Shown here: positions 27,897 to 37,571 of the stretch, in pieces
How positions within the stretch are numbered: the stretch's first letter is position 1
How the letters are laid out: the number at the start of each line of letters is the position of its first letter
Assembly: GCF_029963765.1 (NCBI RefSeq)
Contig: NZ_JALBYU010000012.1
Coordinates: 109,896 to 173,895, forward strand
Source: Pseudomonas sp. UYIF39
GTDB taxonomy: Bacteria > Pseudomonadota > Gammaproteobacteria > Pseudomonadales > Pseudomonadaceae
DNA: 64,000 nt
Reading direction: 5' to 3'
Notes under the pieces: model-generated
Told to the model about the DNA's origin: nothing
The model's input: only the letters and a program-made list of their open reading frames with translations
Database searches by the model: none
Translations under genes and position numbers: made by a program

Positions 27897-27990
27897 GGGA
27901 TTATCCCTCTGCTTTGACGCCATTAAATTGATGGCACGCCAGAAGCGATAATCACAGCAAGGGTCGTGCCGTCCAACAGGCATAAACGAC

Positions 27991-28014
27991 AAAGGGTCCA
28001 ATTAAGGACCCTTT
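27991..28014 (-). terminator. Terminator of purA
   Basis: AAAGGGTCC and GGACCCTTT form a 9-bp stem. On the minus strand it follows the purA stop and leads into TTTGTCGTTT. Confidence 0.7.
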
Positions 28015-28035
28015 GTGTTTTACATCAACGACTTA

Positions 28036-29328
28036 TTAAGCGAACGGGTGACGCAGAACGATGGTTTCGTTGCGGTCCGGACCCGTCGAAATAATGTCGA
28101 TCGGTGCACCGACCAACTCTTCGACGCGTTTGATGTAGTTGCGTGCAGCCTGTGGCAGCTCTTCCAGGGTCTTGGCACCGACGGTGGATTCGGTCCAGCC
28201 TGGCATCTCTTCGTACACCGGCTCCAGGCCGATGTAGCTGTCGGCGTCAGTCGGTGCGTCGATCACTGCACCATCCTGGTTCTTGTAGCCAACGCAGATG
28301 TTGATGGTTTCCAGACCGTCCAGCACGTCCAGCTTGGTCAGGCACAGGCCCGAGATGCTGTTGACGTCAATAGCGCGACGCAGGATGACAGCATCGAACC
28401 AGCCGCAACGACGGGCACGGCCGGTCGTAGCACCGAACTCATGGCCACGCTTGGCCAGGAAAGCACCCACATCATCGAACAGCTCAGTCGGGAACGGACC
28501 CGAACCGACGCGAGTGGTGTAGGCCTTGGTGATGCCGAGGATGTAATCCAGGTACATCGGACCAAAACCCGAACCGGTAGCGATGCCGCCCGCCGTGGTG
28601 TTGGAGCTGGTGACGTACGGGTAGGTACCGTGGTCGATGTCCAGCAGGGAGCCTTGGGCGCCTTCGAACATGATGTCTTTGCCAGCGCGACGCAGTTCGT
28701 GCAGCTCAGCGGTGACGTCGAGCATCATCGGCTTCAGCAGCTCGGCGTATTCCATGCACTCATCAAGAGTCTTTTGGAAGTCGATGGCTGGTTCTTTGTA
28801 GTAATTGACCAGGACGAAGTTGTGGTAATCCAGCAACTCACCCAGCTTGGCGGCGAAACGCTCGCGGTGGAACAGATCACCGATGCGCAGGCCGCGACGT
28901 GCAACCTTGTCTTCGTACGCCGGGCCGATGCCGCGACCGGTAGTACCGATCTTCAGCTCGCCACGGGCCTTTTCACGGGCCTGGTCCAGCGCTACGTGAT
29001 AGGACAGGATCAGCGGGCAGGACGGGCTGATACGCAGGCGCTCGCGCACCGGTACGCCTTTCTCTTCCAGCTTGATGATTTCCCGCAGCAGAGCGTCGGG
29101 TGCAACCACCACGCCGTTGCCGATCAGGCACTGCACGCCTTCGCGCAGCACGCCCGACGGGATCAGGTGCAAGACGGTTTTTTCGCCATCGATCACCAGG
29201 GTGTGACCAGCGTTGTGGCCACCCTGGTAGCGCACTACGGCGGCAGCATGTTCGGTCAGCAGATCAACGATCTTGCCTTTGCCCTCATCACCCCATTGGG
29301 TGCCCAGGACTACGACATTCTTACCCAT
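28036..29328 (-). CDS. purA: Adenylosuccinate synthetase
   Basis: Joins IMP and aspartate with GTP to form adenylosuccinate, the first committed step to AMP. The protein has 430 residues, the normal length. The phosphate loop GTQWGDEGKGK is at the N-terminus, and QGGHNAGHT, GTTGRGIGPAYEDK and TTGRARRCGWFD are family signatures. The ATG at 29328 follows GAGGAC. It is downstream of hisZ in the same direction, as in other pseudomonads. Confidence 0.98.
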   Translation of the reverse strand: MGKNVVVLGTQWGDEGKGKIVDLLTEHAAAVVRYQGGHNAGHTLVIDGEKTVLHLIPSGVLREGVQCLIGNGVVVAPDALLREIIKLEEKGVPVRERLRISPSCPLILSYHVALDQAREKARGELKIGTTGRGIGPAYEDKVARRGLRIGDLFHRERFAAKLGELLDYHNFVLVNYYKEPAIDFQKTLDECMEYAELLKPMMLDVTAELHELRRAGKDIMFEGAQGSLLDIDHGTYPYVTSSNTTAGGIATGSGFGPMYLDYILGITKAYTTRVGSGPFPTELFDDVGAFLAKRGHEFGATTGRARRCGWFDAVILRRAIDVNSISGLCLTKLDVLDGLETINICVGYKNQDGAVIDAPTDADSYIGLEPVYEEMPGWTESTVGAKTLEELPQAARNYIKRVEELVGAPIDIISTGPDRNETIVLRHPFA

Positions 29329-29382
29329 AACACTTGTCCTCATTCGCGCAAACTTGGTGCCGGCCGCGGCCGGCAGGAAAAC

Positions 29383-30570
29383 TCAAGAAGCCAGTGGCGA
29401 TACTTGCCAAAGCCCGTTCTGCTGAATCAATTGCCGGTCGCAGTCCGCTTCACGGGCGGCGGCCAAAGGTTGCCCAGGCAATGCCTGAACGACACGCTGA
29501 CCCTCACTGCGCAACTGACAAACCTGCTGCCAGAGTGCCGCATCCGTACTGTCAGGCATCCAGATACCGCCAGACGGTAACTCGATCTCAGCACGCCCCA
29601 GGGTCACCAGGGTTTTCAAATCGGTAGAGAAGCCGGTTGCCGGACGGGCACGACCGAAGTCGGCACCGATGTCGTCGTAACGACCGCCCTGAGCAATGGA
29701 CTGGCCAACACCCGGCACGAACACCGCGAATACCACACCAGTGTGGTAGTGATAACCGCGCAACTCGCCCAGGTCGAAATACAGCGGCAACTCCGGGAAG
29801 CGCGTGGACAGACGTTCGGCAATCGCCAGCAAGTCGTCCAGAGCGGCCAGTACCGGTGCCGGCGCACTCGCCAGACGCTCGCGGGCAGCGTTCAATACTT
29901 CACGGCCGCCACACAGGTCGACCAGCGCCCGCAACATGCCCGACAGATCGGCAGGCAAGCCTTCGGTCAAGGTAATGACCTCGTCGATAGCTTTACGTTG
30001 CAACGCGTCGAACAACTGTTGCTCGACTTCACCGGACAAACCGGCGGCGCGAGCCAGGCCACGGTAGATACCAACATGACCGAGATCCATGTGCACATCC
30101 GGCACATCGGCCAGTTGCAGCATAGCCAACATCAGGCTGATGACTTCCACGTCGCTGCTCGGGCTGGCATCGCCGTACAACTCGGCACCCAGCTGGATCG
30201 GGCTGCGCGAGGATGACAAGGCGCGCGGCTGAGCGTGCAGCACGCTACCGGCATAGCACAGACGGCTCGGGCCTTCGCGACGCAAGGTGTGCGCATCGAT
30301 ACGCGCCACTTGCGGCGTGATGTCGGCACGGAACCCCATCTGCCGGCCCGATTGCGGGTCAATGACCTTGAAGGTACGCAGATCGAGGTCCTGGCCCGCG
30401 CCGGTCAGCAGGGATTCCAGGTACTCGATATGGGGAGTCACGACAAACTCGTAACCCCAGCTCTGGAACAGATCCAACACCTGACGACGCGCGACTTCAA
30501 TGCGCGCCGCTTCTGGTGGCAGTACTTCTTCGATGCCATCTGGCAGCAGCCAGCGGTCTACCGTTGCCAT
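29383..30570 (-). CDS. hisZ: ATP phosphoribosyltransferase regulatory subunit
   Basis: A 395-residue histidyl-tRNA synthetase-like protein that lacks tRNA-charging function and activates the short form of HisG, the first enzyme of histidine synthesis. The motifs LPDGIEEVLPPEA, the class II-like GFRADITPQVAR and the GGRYDDIG loop are typical. It lies just upstream of purA. The 315 bases between hisZ and hflC contain no convincing gene; the small DUF2065 gene I would expect from the P. aeruginosa order is not seen. Confidence 0.95.
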   Translation of the reverse strand: MATVDRWLLPDGIEEVLPPEAARIEVARRQVLDLFQSWGYEFVVTPHIEYLESLLTGAGQDLDLRTFKVIDPQSGRQMGFRADITPQVARIDAHTLRREGPSRLCYAGSVLHAQPRALSSSRSPIQLGAELYGDASPSSDVEVISLMLAMLQLADVPDVHMDLGHVGIYRGLARAAGLSGEVEQQLFDALQRKAIDEVITLTEGLPADLSGMLRALVDLCGGREVLNAARERLASAPAPVLAALDDLLAIAERLSTRFPELPLYFDLGELRGYHYHTGVVFAVFVPGVGQSIAQGGRYDDIGADFGRARPATGFSTDLKTLVTLGRAEIELPSGGIWMPDSTDAALWQQVCQLRSEGQRVVQALPGQPLAAAREADCDRQLIQQNGLWQVSPLAS

Positions 30571-30775
30571 TACGCCATTCCCCTATGATCCGGGCGGCAA
30601 GCCTTTGGGCGAGCCTTGAGTGAAGCAGAAAATGATCGGCTCACGCGCAAACCACGCGCATGAACAACGGGGCGAAAAGCCTGAAATCGGCTTCGCCAAC
30701 CACTTTCCTCGAAAAACCTGTCGAGTCATTCAACTCGGACGCCTGCATAAAAACAGCAATCAAACGTGCAGACGC

Positions 30776-30863
30776 AAAAAAGCCGGGAATTTCCCGGCTG
30801 CCGCATCATACACACGTTTTCCCAAAGGATCACCCCGCCCGAGGCGTTAGCCGCCAGGCGGGG
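30776..30863 (-). terminator. Terminator of the hfq-hflXKC cluster, plus a second hairpin
   Basis: AGCCGGGA/TCCCGGCT (30781-30799) is followed on the minus strand by a T-run: a good terminator for hflC. A second stem, CCCCGCC/GGCGGGG (30833-30863), lies between it and the hflC stop. Confidence 0.85.
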
Positions 30864-30885
30864 GATGATTCAGGTCAACGTCGTA

Positions 30886-31755
30886 TCAAGGCTTGGCTTT
30901 TTCCAGGTAACGGAAGAAGTCGCTGCTTGGGTCCAGGACCATGACGTCGGATTTGTTCGCGAAGCTTTCACGGTAGGCACGCAGGCTACGGTAGAAACCG
31001 TAGAACTCCTGATCCTGACCGTAGGCCTTGGAGTAGATCGAAGCCGCCTGGGCATCACCATCACCGCGAACCTCTTCAGATTCACGATAGGCTTCAGCCA
31101 GCAACACGCGGCGTTGACGATCGGCATCGGCACGAATGCCTTCTGACAGTTCGTTACCCTTGGCGCGGTGCTCGCGAGCTTCACGCTCACGCTCGGAACT
31201 CATGCGTTCGAACACGCTGCGGTTCACTTCTTTCGGCAGATCGATAGCCTTGACCCGAACATCGACAACTTCGATGCCCAGCTCTTTTTCCGCCATCTTG
31301 TTCAGTGAAGCCGTGATATCGGTCATCAGCGCATCGCGCTCACCGGAAACCACTTCGTGCAGCGTGCGCTTACCGAACTGGTCACGCAGGCCCGACTCCA
31401 GACGACGGGAAAGACGCTCGTCAGCAATCTGCTTGAGGCCGGAAGTCGCGGTGTAGAAGCGCTCGGCATCTTTCACGCGCCACTTGGCGTAGGCATCGAC
31501 CATGACGGCTTTCTTTTCCAGCGTCAGGAAGCGTTGTGTCGGTGCATCCAGCGTCATCAGGCGTGCGTCGAACTTGCGCACCTGGTTGACGTAAGGCACT
31601 TTCACATGCAGGCCCGGCTGAACATCAGCCTGGACCACACGACCAAACTGCAGTAACACCGCGCGCTCGGTCTGAGCCACGATGTAGAAGCAGTTCCAGG
31701 CAGCGATCGCCACGACGACGCCGACAATAAGGGCGATCAGCGATTTATTGCTCAT
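30886..31755 (-). CDS. hflC: HflC, membrane protease modulator
   Basis: A 289-residue SPFH/band 7 protein with one N-terminal membrane anchor (residues 5-25) and a periplasmic body. With HflK it forms a large ring around the FtsH protease and controls its access to membrane substrates. The segment VQPGLHVKVPYVNQVRKFD and a coiled-coil C-terminal half are typical. Its start overlaps the hflK stop by one base. Confidence 0.97.
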   Translation of the reverse strand: MSNKSLIALIVGVVVAIAAWNCFYIVAQTERAVLLQFGRVVQADVQPGLHVKVPYVNQVRKFDARLMTLDAPTQRFLTLEKKAVMVDAYAKWRVKDAERFYTATSGLKQIADERLSRRLESGLRDQFGKRTLHEVVSGERDALMTDITASLNKMAEKELGIEVVDVRVKAIDLPKEVNRSVFERMSSEREREAREHRAKGNELSEGIRADADRQRRVLLAEAYRESEEVRGDGDAQAASIYSKAYGQDQEFYGFYRSLRAYRESFANKSDVMVLDPSSDFFRYLEKAKP

Positions 31756-32924
31756 CAGCGACTCTCCCTGGTACGTGCTTGCTGTTGCTGCAGATCGACT
31801 GCACGCACATTCGCTTCATTGCTGTTGGCTGCCGCGCCGGTCACCGCAGTGCTGGTGTTGCGACCGCTTTCGACCATCTTGTCCAGCGGCAAGTACAGCA
31901 GATTGCTCTGGCCATTCTTGTTGCCGGTCACGAGAACCTTGCTGGTGTTGCTGAAGACTTCCTGCATGGTGTCCAGGTACAGACGCTGACGGGTCACTTC
32001 AGGTGCCTTGCGATACTCGCTCACCAGCTTGGTGAAGCGATCAGCCTCACCCTTGGCGCGCGAGACGGTTTCGTCACGGTAACCATTGGCATCTTCGATG
32101 ATGCGCTGGGCCTGACCACGGGCTTCCGGCACGACGCCGTTGGCGTAGGTTTCAGCCTGGTTACGCGAACGCTGCTCGTCTTCACGGGCGCGGATCACGT
32201 CATCGAAGGCTTCCTGCACTTCACGCGGTGCGGCTGCGCTCTGTACGTTGACCTGGGTGACGGTGATACCGGTGCGATAGGTATCCATGAAGCGTTGCAG
32301 ACGCTCCTTGATTTCGCTGGCCATCAATTCACGACCTTCGGTCAGCACCTGATCCATAGCGGTGGAACCCACCACATGGCGCAAGGCACTTTCGGTCGCG
32401 TGCTGCAGGCTGATTTCCGGCTGATCAACGCTCAGCACGAAGTCTTGCAGGTTGCTGATCTTGTACTGCACGGTCAGCGGCACTTCGACGATGTTCTCGT
32501 CTTCAGTCAGCATTTGACCCTGCTTGGTATAGGCACGCTCACGCGTGACGTTTTCCAGGTACTTGCGATCGATCGGAGGGAAATAGATGTTCAGGCCCGG
32601 GCCGACGGTTTCGTAGTACTTGCCGAAGCGCAGCACCACGGCCTGCTCCTGCTCGTCGACTACATAGACCGCGCTGTACAGCCACACGGCCGCCAACACG
32701 ACCAGGCCGATGCCGAGCAGACCGCCGAAGCCGCCACTCCTGCCCGAACCGCCACCGTCATCACCGCGTTTCTTACCACCACCGAACAACCCGTTCAGGC
32801 TTTCCTGCAGCTTTCGGAAGGCCTCGTCGAGATCCGGTGGTCCCTTGCGGTCGCCGTTATTGCGGCGTTTGCCACCCCAAGGATCCTGATTATTCGAGTT
32901 GCCACCCGGCTCATTCCAAGCCAT
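31755..32924 (-). CDS. hflK: HflK, membrane protease modulator
   Basis: A 389-residue partner of HflC. It begins with a Gly/Asn/Lys-rich cytoplasmic segment (MAWNEPGGNSNNQDPWGG), followed by a Gly-rich stretch, one membrane segment near residue 75 and a band 7/SPFH domain. The ATG at 32924 follows GGAGAG. The C-terminal tail is Gln/Arg-rich. Confidence 0.97.
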   Translation of the reverse strand: MAWNEPGGNSNNQDPWGGKRRNNGDRKGPPDLDEAFRKLQESLNGLFGGGKKRGDDGGGSGRSGGFGGLLGIGLVVLAAVWLYSAVYVVDEQEQAVVLRFGKYYETVGPGLNIYFPPIDRKYLENVTRERAYTKQGQMLTEDENIVEVPLTVQYKISNLQDFVLSVDQPEISLQHATESALRHVVGSTAMDQVLTEGRELMASEIKERLQRFMDTYRTGITVTQVNVQSAAAPREVQEAFDDVIRAREDEQRSRNQAETYANGVVPEARGQAQRIIEDANGYRDETVSRAKGEADRFTKLVSEYRKAPEVTRQRLYLDTMQEVFSNTSKVLVTGNKNGQSNLLYLPLDKMVESGRNTSTAVTGAAANSNEANVRAVDLQQQQARTRESR

Positions 32925-33020
32925 AGCGCTCTCCATCTGATAAAGCAAAGACGCACCCACGGCGCGCCGACCAATGCTACAGAATGCCTGTCACCACGGC
33001 ACAACCGCTTTTCCAGGCTT

Positions 33021-34322
33021 TTATTGCAAAGTGTGTTGCTCGATGAACTCCATCGGCTGCAGACCTTCGCGGCTCACCAGTCGATTCAACTCGACCCGCG
33101 GCAAGCGAACGGCCAGCAGGCTGATGCCTTCTTCGTCGTGTTCTTCTTTCTGCACCGCACCGAGTTCGAAAAACTGCGCACGCAGTCGAGCAAAACGTTG
33201 CGGCAAGCGCAAGGTGCCAACAAACAAATCACCGCCCAGCAACTCGGAAATGGCTTGCTCAAGCAATTCCAGACCACTTCCATCACGCGCCGACAGCCAG
33301 ACCCGTTGGGGCTTGCCGTTTTCGTCGCGCTGGATTTGTGGCTCAACGCCTTCAAGCAAATCGAGTTTGTTATAGACCTCGAGGATCGGCAAGTCCTGGG
33401 CTCCGATCTCGCCCAGCACCACCATCACCTGCTCGATCTGCAACATGCGATCCGGTTCGGCCGCATCGATCACGTGCAACAGCAGGTCTGAGTTGCTCGA
33501 CTCTTCGAGCGTAGACCGAAATGCCTCGACCAGTTTGTGGGGCAAGTGGCGTATGAAACCCACCGTGTCGGCCAGAACAATCGGCCCCAGGTCGTCGAGC
33601 TCCAAACGGCGCAAGGTCGGGTCCAGCGTGGCGAACAACTGGTCAGCCGCGTACACGTCGGATTTCGTCACGTTGTTGAAGAGCGTGGATTTGCCGGCGT
33701 TGGTATACCCCACCAGGGACACGGTAGGAATATCCGCACGCGAACGGCCGCGTCGCGACTGCTCGCGCTGACTGCGCACTTTTTCCAGCCGGCCCTTGAT
33801 CTGTCGCAGGCGAACCCGCAGCAAACGGCGGTCGGTTTCCAACTGGGTTTCGCCCGGGCCACGCATACCGATACCGCCACCTTGACGCTCAAGGTGGGTC
33901 CAGCCGCGAACCAGCCGGGTGCTCATGTGGTCAAGCTGGGCCAGTTCTACCTGGAGCTTGCCTTCATGGGTACGGGCGCGTTGGGCGAAAATATCGAGAA
34001 TCAGACCGGTGCGGTCGATCACGCGACACTCGAAAACACGTTCGAGGTTACGTTCCTGACTGGGCGTGAGGATGTGATTGAAGATCACCAGATCTGCCTT
34101 TTCGGCATGAACCAGGTCGCGTAACTCCTCGACCTTGCCACTACCGATCAGGAATTTGGCGGTTGGCCGATGACGCGGCACGTTAAAAAACGCAACGGTC
34201 TCGGCGCCAGCCGAATTAGCCAATTCCTGAAACTCCTGCGGATCTTCGCGCGCCTCAGGGTCCTGTCCATCCAAGTGAACGAGGATTACTCGCTCACCAC
34301 CACCGTGGCGCTCAAAGAACAA
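33021..34322 (-). CDS. hflX: Ribosome-associated GTPase HflX
   Basis: A 433-residue GTPase that splits stalled or heat-damaged ribosomes. The N-terminal HflX domain includes GSGKVEELRDL, followed by a helical region (GGIGMRGPGETQLETDRR) and the G domain with GYTNAGKSTLFN, DTVGFIRHLPH and NKLD. The start codon is TTG at 34322, supported by AGGAG six bases upstream and by its position 12 bases after hfq. A TTG start may keep translation low. Confidence 0.96.
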   Translation of the reverse strand: MFFERHGGGERVILVHLDGQDPEAREDPQEFQELANSAGAETVAFFNVPRHRPTAKFLIGSGKVEELRDLVHAEKADLVIFNHILTPSQERNLERVFECRVIDRTGLILDIFAQRARTHEGKLQVELAQLDHMSTRLVRGWTHLERQGGGIGMRGPGETQLETDRRLLRVRLRQIKGRLEKVRSQREQSRRGRSRADIPTVSLVGYTNAGKSTLFNNVTKSDVYAADQLFATLDPTLRRLELDDLGPIVLADTVGFIRHLPHKLVEAFRSTLEESSNSDLLLHVIDAAEPDRMLQIEQVMVVLGEIGAQDLPILEVYNKLDLLEGVEPQIQRDENGKPQRVWLSARDGSGLELLEQAISELLGGDLFVGTLRLPQRFARLRAQFFELGAVQKEEHDEEGISLLAVRLPRVELNRLVSREGLQPMEFIEQHTLQ

Positions 34323-34334
34323 AGGAGACTCCTA

Positions 34335-34595
34335 TCAGGCGTTACCTGGCTCAGCGTCACCTGTTTCGGATTCGGTTGCGCTAGGCAGACGAATTGGACG
34401 AACCGGCACCACTGTAGAGATAGCGTGTTTGTAAACCATCTGGCTGACGGTGTTTTTCAGCAGGATAACGAACTGGTCGAAAGACTCGATCGTACCTTGC
34501 AGTTTGATCCCGTTGACCAGGTAGATGGAAACCCCCACTTTCTCTTTACGTAAAGTATTCAAGTAAGGGTCTTGTAGCGAATGCCCTTTTGACAT
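34335..34595 (-). CDS. hfq: RNA chaperone Hfq
   Basis: An 86-residue Sm-like hexameric protein that pairs small RNAs with mRNAs. The Sm1 motif (VSIYLVNGIKLQGTIESFD) and Sm2 motif (YKHAIST) are intact, followed by the short Pseudomonas-type C-terminal tail. The ATG at 34595 has an AAAGGAG ribosome site. It sits between miaA and hflX as in most gamma-proteobacteria. Confidence 0.98.
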   Translation of the reverse strand: MSKGHSLQDPYLNTLRKEKVGVSIYLVNGIKLQGTIESFDQFVILLKNTVSQMVYKHAISTVVPVRPIRLPSATESETGDAEPGNA

Positions 34596-34689
34596 GTGCC
34601 GCACTCCTTTAAGGATTCAATATAAAAAATAGGTAAACAGATGGCTTGTGGCCGTCACACCCCCAAGGATAGACGGCAATTGCAAGGAC

Positions 34690-35661
34690 TCAGCTCAATA
34701 TGGAGATGGTCCCCAGGTATTTCAAGGCGCGCGGCAGATTGTCGCAATCGAGGCTGTCCAACCAGTGTAAATCAGCCCAACTGCGCAGCCAGGTGAACTG
34801 GCGCTTCGCCAATTGGCGCGTGGCAATGATTCCACGCTCCTGCATCTCGGCTTGCGTCAGCTTGCCATCCAGGTAGTCCCAGACTTGTCGGTAGCCTACT
34901 GCACGTATAGACGGCAACCCGGCATGCAGGTCACTTCGCTTACGCAGGGCTACGACCTCGTCAATGAATCCCTGTTCCAACATATTCGTGAATCTTTGTT
35001 TAATTCGCTCGTGCAATACCTGGCGATTTGCCGGAGCAATGGCCAAGTTCGCGACAGTATAGGGCAATTGTTGCAGTCCCGAAGCGGCTGCTTCAGTACT
35101 TTGCGCAGATTGTCGCAACCTTAGTGCAGTCATGCTCTGACCGCTGACGCGATAAACTTCCAGCGCACGACTGAGTCGCTGCGGATCGTTCGGATGAATA
35201 CGCGCGGCGGATTCCGGATCGATGACTGCCAATTGCTCGTGCAAGGCTTGCCAGCCAAGGCGTGCAGCTTCTTCTTCGATCTGCGCACGAACCTCGGGAT
35301 CGGCCGCCGGCATTTCTGCCAGTCCTTCGACCAAAGCCTTGTAGTAGAGCATCGTGCCGCCTACAAGCAGCGGGATTTTGCCTCGCGAAGTGATCTCGGC
35401 CATCGCCTCAAGCGCATCACGACGAAAATCGGCGGCGGAATAGCTCTCTGCCGGGTCGAGAATATCGATCAGACGATGCGGGAATTCGGCCAAAAGCTCC
35501 TTGGAGGGCTTGGCGGTGCCGATGTCCATGCCACGGTAGACCAACGCCGAATCGACGCTGATCAGCTCGCAAGGCAAGACTTTGGTGAGTTCGATGGCCA
35601 GGTCGGTCTTGCCGGCGGCCGTCGGCCCCATCAGGAAAATCGCAGGAGGGAGCTGGTTCAT
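34690..35661 (-). CDS. miaA: tRNA dimethylallyltransferase
   Basis: Adds a dimethylallyl group to A37 of tRNAs reading codons that begin with U. The 323-residue protein has the P-loop GPTAAGKT and the conserved SVDSALVYRGMDIGTAKP segment. The ATG at 35661 shares one base with the mutL stop (TGATG), so translation is coupled; longer in-frame starts would extend into mutL. Confidence 0.97.
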   Translation of the reverse strand: MNQLPPAIFLMGPTAAGKTDLAIELTKVLPCELISVDSALVYRGMDIGTAKPSKELLAEFPHRLIDILDPAESYSAADFRRDALEAMAEITSRGKIPLLVGGTMLYYKALVEGLAEMPAADPEVRAQIEEEAARLGWQALHEQLAVIDPESAARIHPNDPQRLSRALEVYRVSGQSMTALRLRQSAQSTEAAASGLQQLPYTVANLAIAPANRQVLHERIKQRFTNMLEQGFIDEVVALRKRSDLHAGLPSIRAVGYRQVWDYLDGKLTQAEMQERGIIATRQLAKRQFTWLRSWADLHWLDSLDCDNLPRALKYLGTISILS

Positions 35662-37571
35662 CACCGACCGCGCAAGAACAGTTTGTCCAGATCGTCCAGG
35701 CCCAATTGGGTCCAGGTCGGTCGGCCATGGTTGCATTGACCGCTGCGTTCGGTGTTTTCCATATCGCGCAGCAGACCGTTCATTTCCGGCAGGGCCAGGC
35801 GCCGATTCGCACGAATCGCGCCATGGCAGGCCATGGTCCCGAGCAGTTCGTTCAGGTGCGCCTGAATCCGATCGCTGGTGCCATATTCCATCAGATCCGC
35901 CAGAACGTCACTGACCAATCGATTGGCTTCAGCTTGCTTGAGCAAGGCCGGAATCTGCCGGATAGCCAGGGATTCCGGGCCCAGACGTTGCAATTCAAAG
36001 CCCAGGCGCTGGAACCACGCGACGTGTTCTTCGGCGCAATCGGCTTCACGCTGACTGACGGCCAGGGACTCCGGCACCAGCAGCGGCTGACCGCTCAGGC
36101 CTTCACTGGCCATGGCGATTTTCAGGCGTTCGTACATGATCCGCTCGTGAGCGGCATGCATGTCCACCAACACCAGCCCTTGGGCGTTTTCCGAAAGAAT
36201 GTAGATGCCTTTGAGCTGCGCCAGTGCATAACCCAGCGGCGGAACATCGTCCTGCCCGGCCGGCAGCGCTACCGCGTTGGCTTCTGGCAATGGTGCAAAG
36301 AACTCGCGATAAGCTGCCTGGGCCTCAGCAACCGGCACGCCGGACTGAGGCCGCGGCGAGTACTGATATTGATAACCGGCACCAGCGCCCGAACCTGCCG
36401 GCGTATTGAACGACGGCTGGGCCTGAGGCTGTTCCAGCAACGCATTGGCCGCCAGACGCATTTCGCCCTGCGGGCCGAACTCGCCAGCATCAATGCCGGA
36501 CGGTCGAACGATGGCCGTCGCCACCGGCGCGGCCAAATGGTCTTCCGGCCGCACATCGCCCAAGGCGCGGTGCAGGGTGCCATAGAGGAAATCGTGAACC
36601 ATGCGCCCGTCACGGAAGCGCACTTCGTGCTTGGTCGGGTGCACGTTGACGTCAACGCCTGCCGGATCGACTTCGAAAAACAGCACAAACGTCGGGTGAC
36701 GACCGTTGAACAGCACGTCGCGATAGGCCTGGCGCACCGCGTGGGCCACCAGTTTGTCGCGTACGGCACGGCCGTTCACAAAGAAATACTGCAAGTCTGC
36801 CTGGCTGCGGTTGAACGTCGGTAAGCCGACCCAGCCCCACAAATGCAGGCCATTGCGCTCGATCTCGATCGGCAGCGCCTGCTCGAGGAAACCCGAACCG
36901 CAAATCGCCGCCACACGTCGGGCACGGGCCGCGTCGTCATGGGCTTCATGCAGGCTGAGGATGGTTTTGCCGTTGTGGCGCAGATGGAACGCCACGTCGA
37001 AGCGCGCCAGGGCCAGACGCTTGATCACTTCTTGCAGGTGATCGAATTCGGTTTTTTCGGTTTTGAGAAACTTGCGTCGTGCCGGGGTGTTGAAGAACAG
37101 GTCGCGCACCTCCACCGACGTGCCCACCGGATGGGCCGCTGGCTGCACGCGAGGCGCCATGTCCCGGCCTTCGGTTTCGACTTGCCAGGCCTGATCGGCA
37201 TCTTTGGTGCGGGACGTCAGGGTCAGGCGTGCCACGGAGCTGATCGACGCAAGGGCTTCACCGCGAAAACCCAGGCTCATGACCTGCTCGAGGTCTTCCA
37301 GGTTGCGGATTTTGCTGGTGGCGTGTCGCGCCAGGGCAAGCGGCAGGTCATCGGCGGAAATACCGCTGCCGTCGTCGCGCACCCGCAGCAGCTTGACGCC
37401 GCCCTGCTCCACATCGACATCGATACGCTTGGCGCCGGAGTCGAGGCTGTTTTCCAGCAACTCCTTGATCACCGAAGCCGGACGCTCAACCACCTCACCG
37501 GCGGCAATCTGGTTCGCCAGTCGCGGGCTGAGCAGCTCGATGCGAGCCGTGTTGGTCAGCACCTGGTTCAT
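35661..37571 (-). CDS. mutL: DNA mismatch repair protein MutL
   Basis: Couples MutS mismatch recognition to downstream repair. The 636 residues include the N-terminal GHKL ATPase (IAAGEVVERPASV, DDGSGI, FRGEALASI), a variable Gln/Pro/Gly-rich linker at about 350-440 and the C-terminal dimerisation domain. I see no strict DQHAxxERI endonuclease motif; the corresponding stretch is DMHAAHERIMYE, so the Met for Gln change and E. coli-like context leave nicking activity open. Confidence 0.96.
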   Translation of the reverse strand: MNQVLTNTARIELLSPRLANQIAAGEVVERPASVIKELLENSLDSGAKRIDVDVEQGGVKLLRVRDDGSGISADDLPLALARHATSKIRNLEDLEQVMSLGFRGEALASISSVARLTLTSRTKDADQAWQVETEGRDMAPRVQPAAHPVGTSVEVRDLFFNTPARRKFLKTEKTEFDHLQEVIKRLALARFDVAFHLRHNGKTILSLHEAHDDAARARRVAAICGSGFLEQALPIEIERNGLHLWGWVGLPTFNRSQADLQYFFVNGRAVRDKLVAHAVRQAYRDVLFNGRHPTFVLFFEVDPAGVDVNVHPTKHEVRFRDGRMVHDFLYGTLHRALGDVRPEDHLAAPVATAIVRPSGIDAGEFGPQGEMRLAANALLEQPQAQPSFNTPAGSGAGAGYQYQYSPRPQSGVPVAEAQAAYREFFAPLPEANAVALPAGQDDVPPLGYALAQLKGIYILSENAQGLVLVDMHAAHERIMYERLKIAMASEGLSGQPLLVPESLAVSQREADCAEEHVAWFQRLGFELQRLGPESLAIRQIPALLKQAEANRLVSDVLADLMEYGTSDRIQAHLNELLGTMACHGAIRANRRLALPEMNGLLRDMENTERSGQCNHGRPTWTQLGLDDLDKLFLRGR

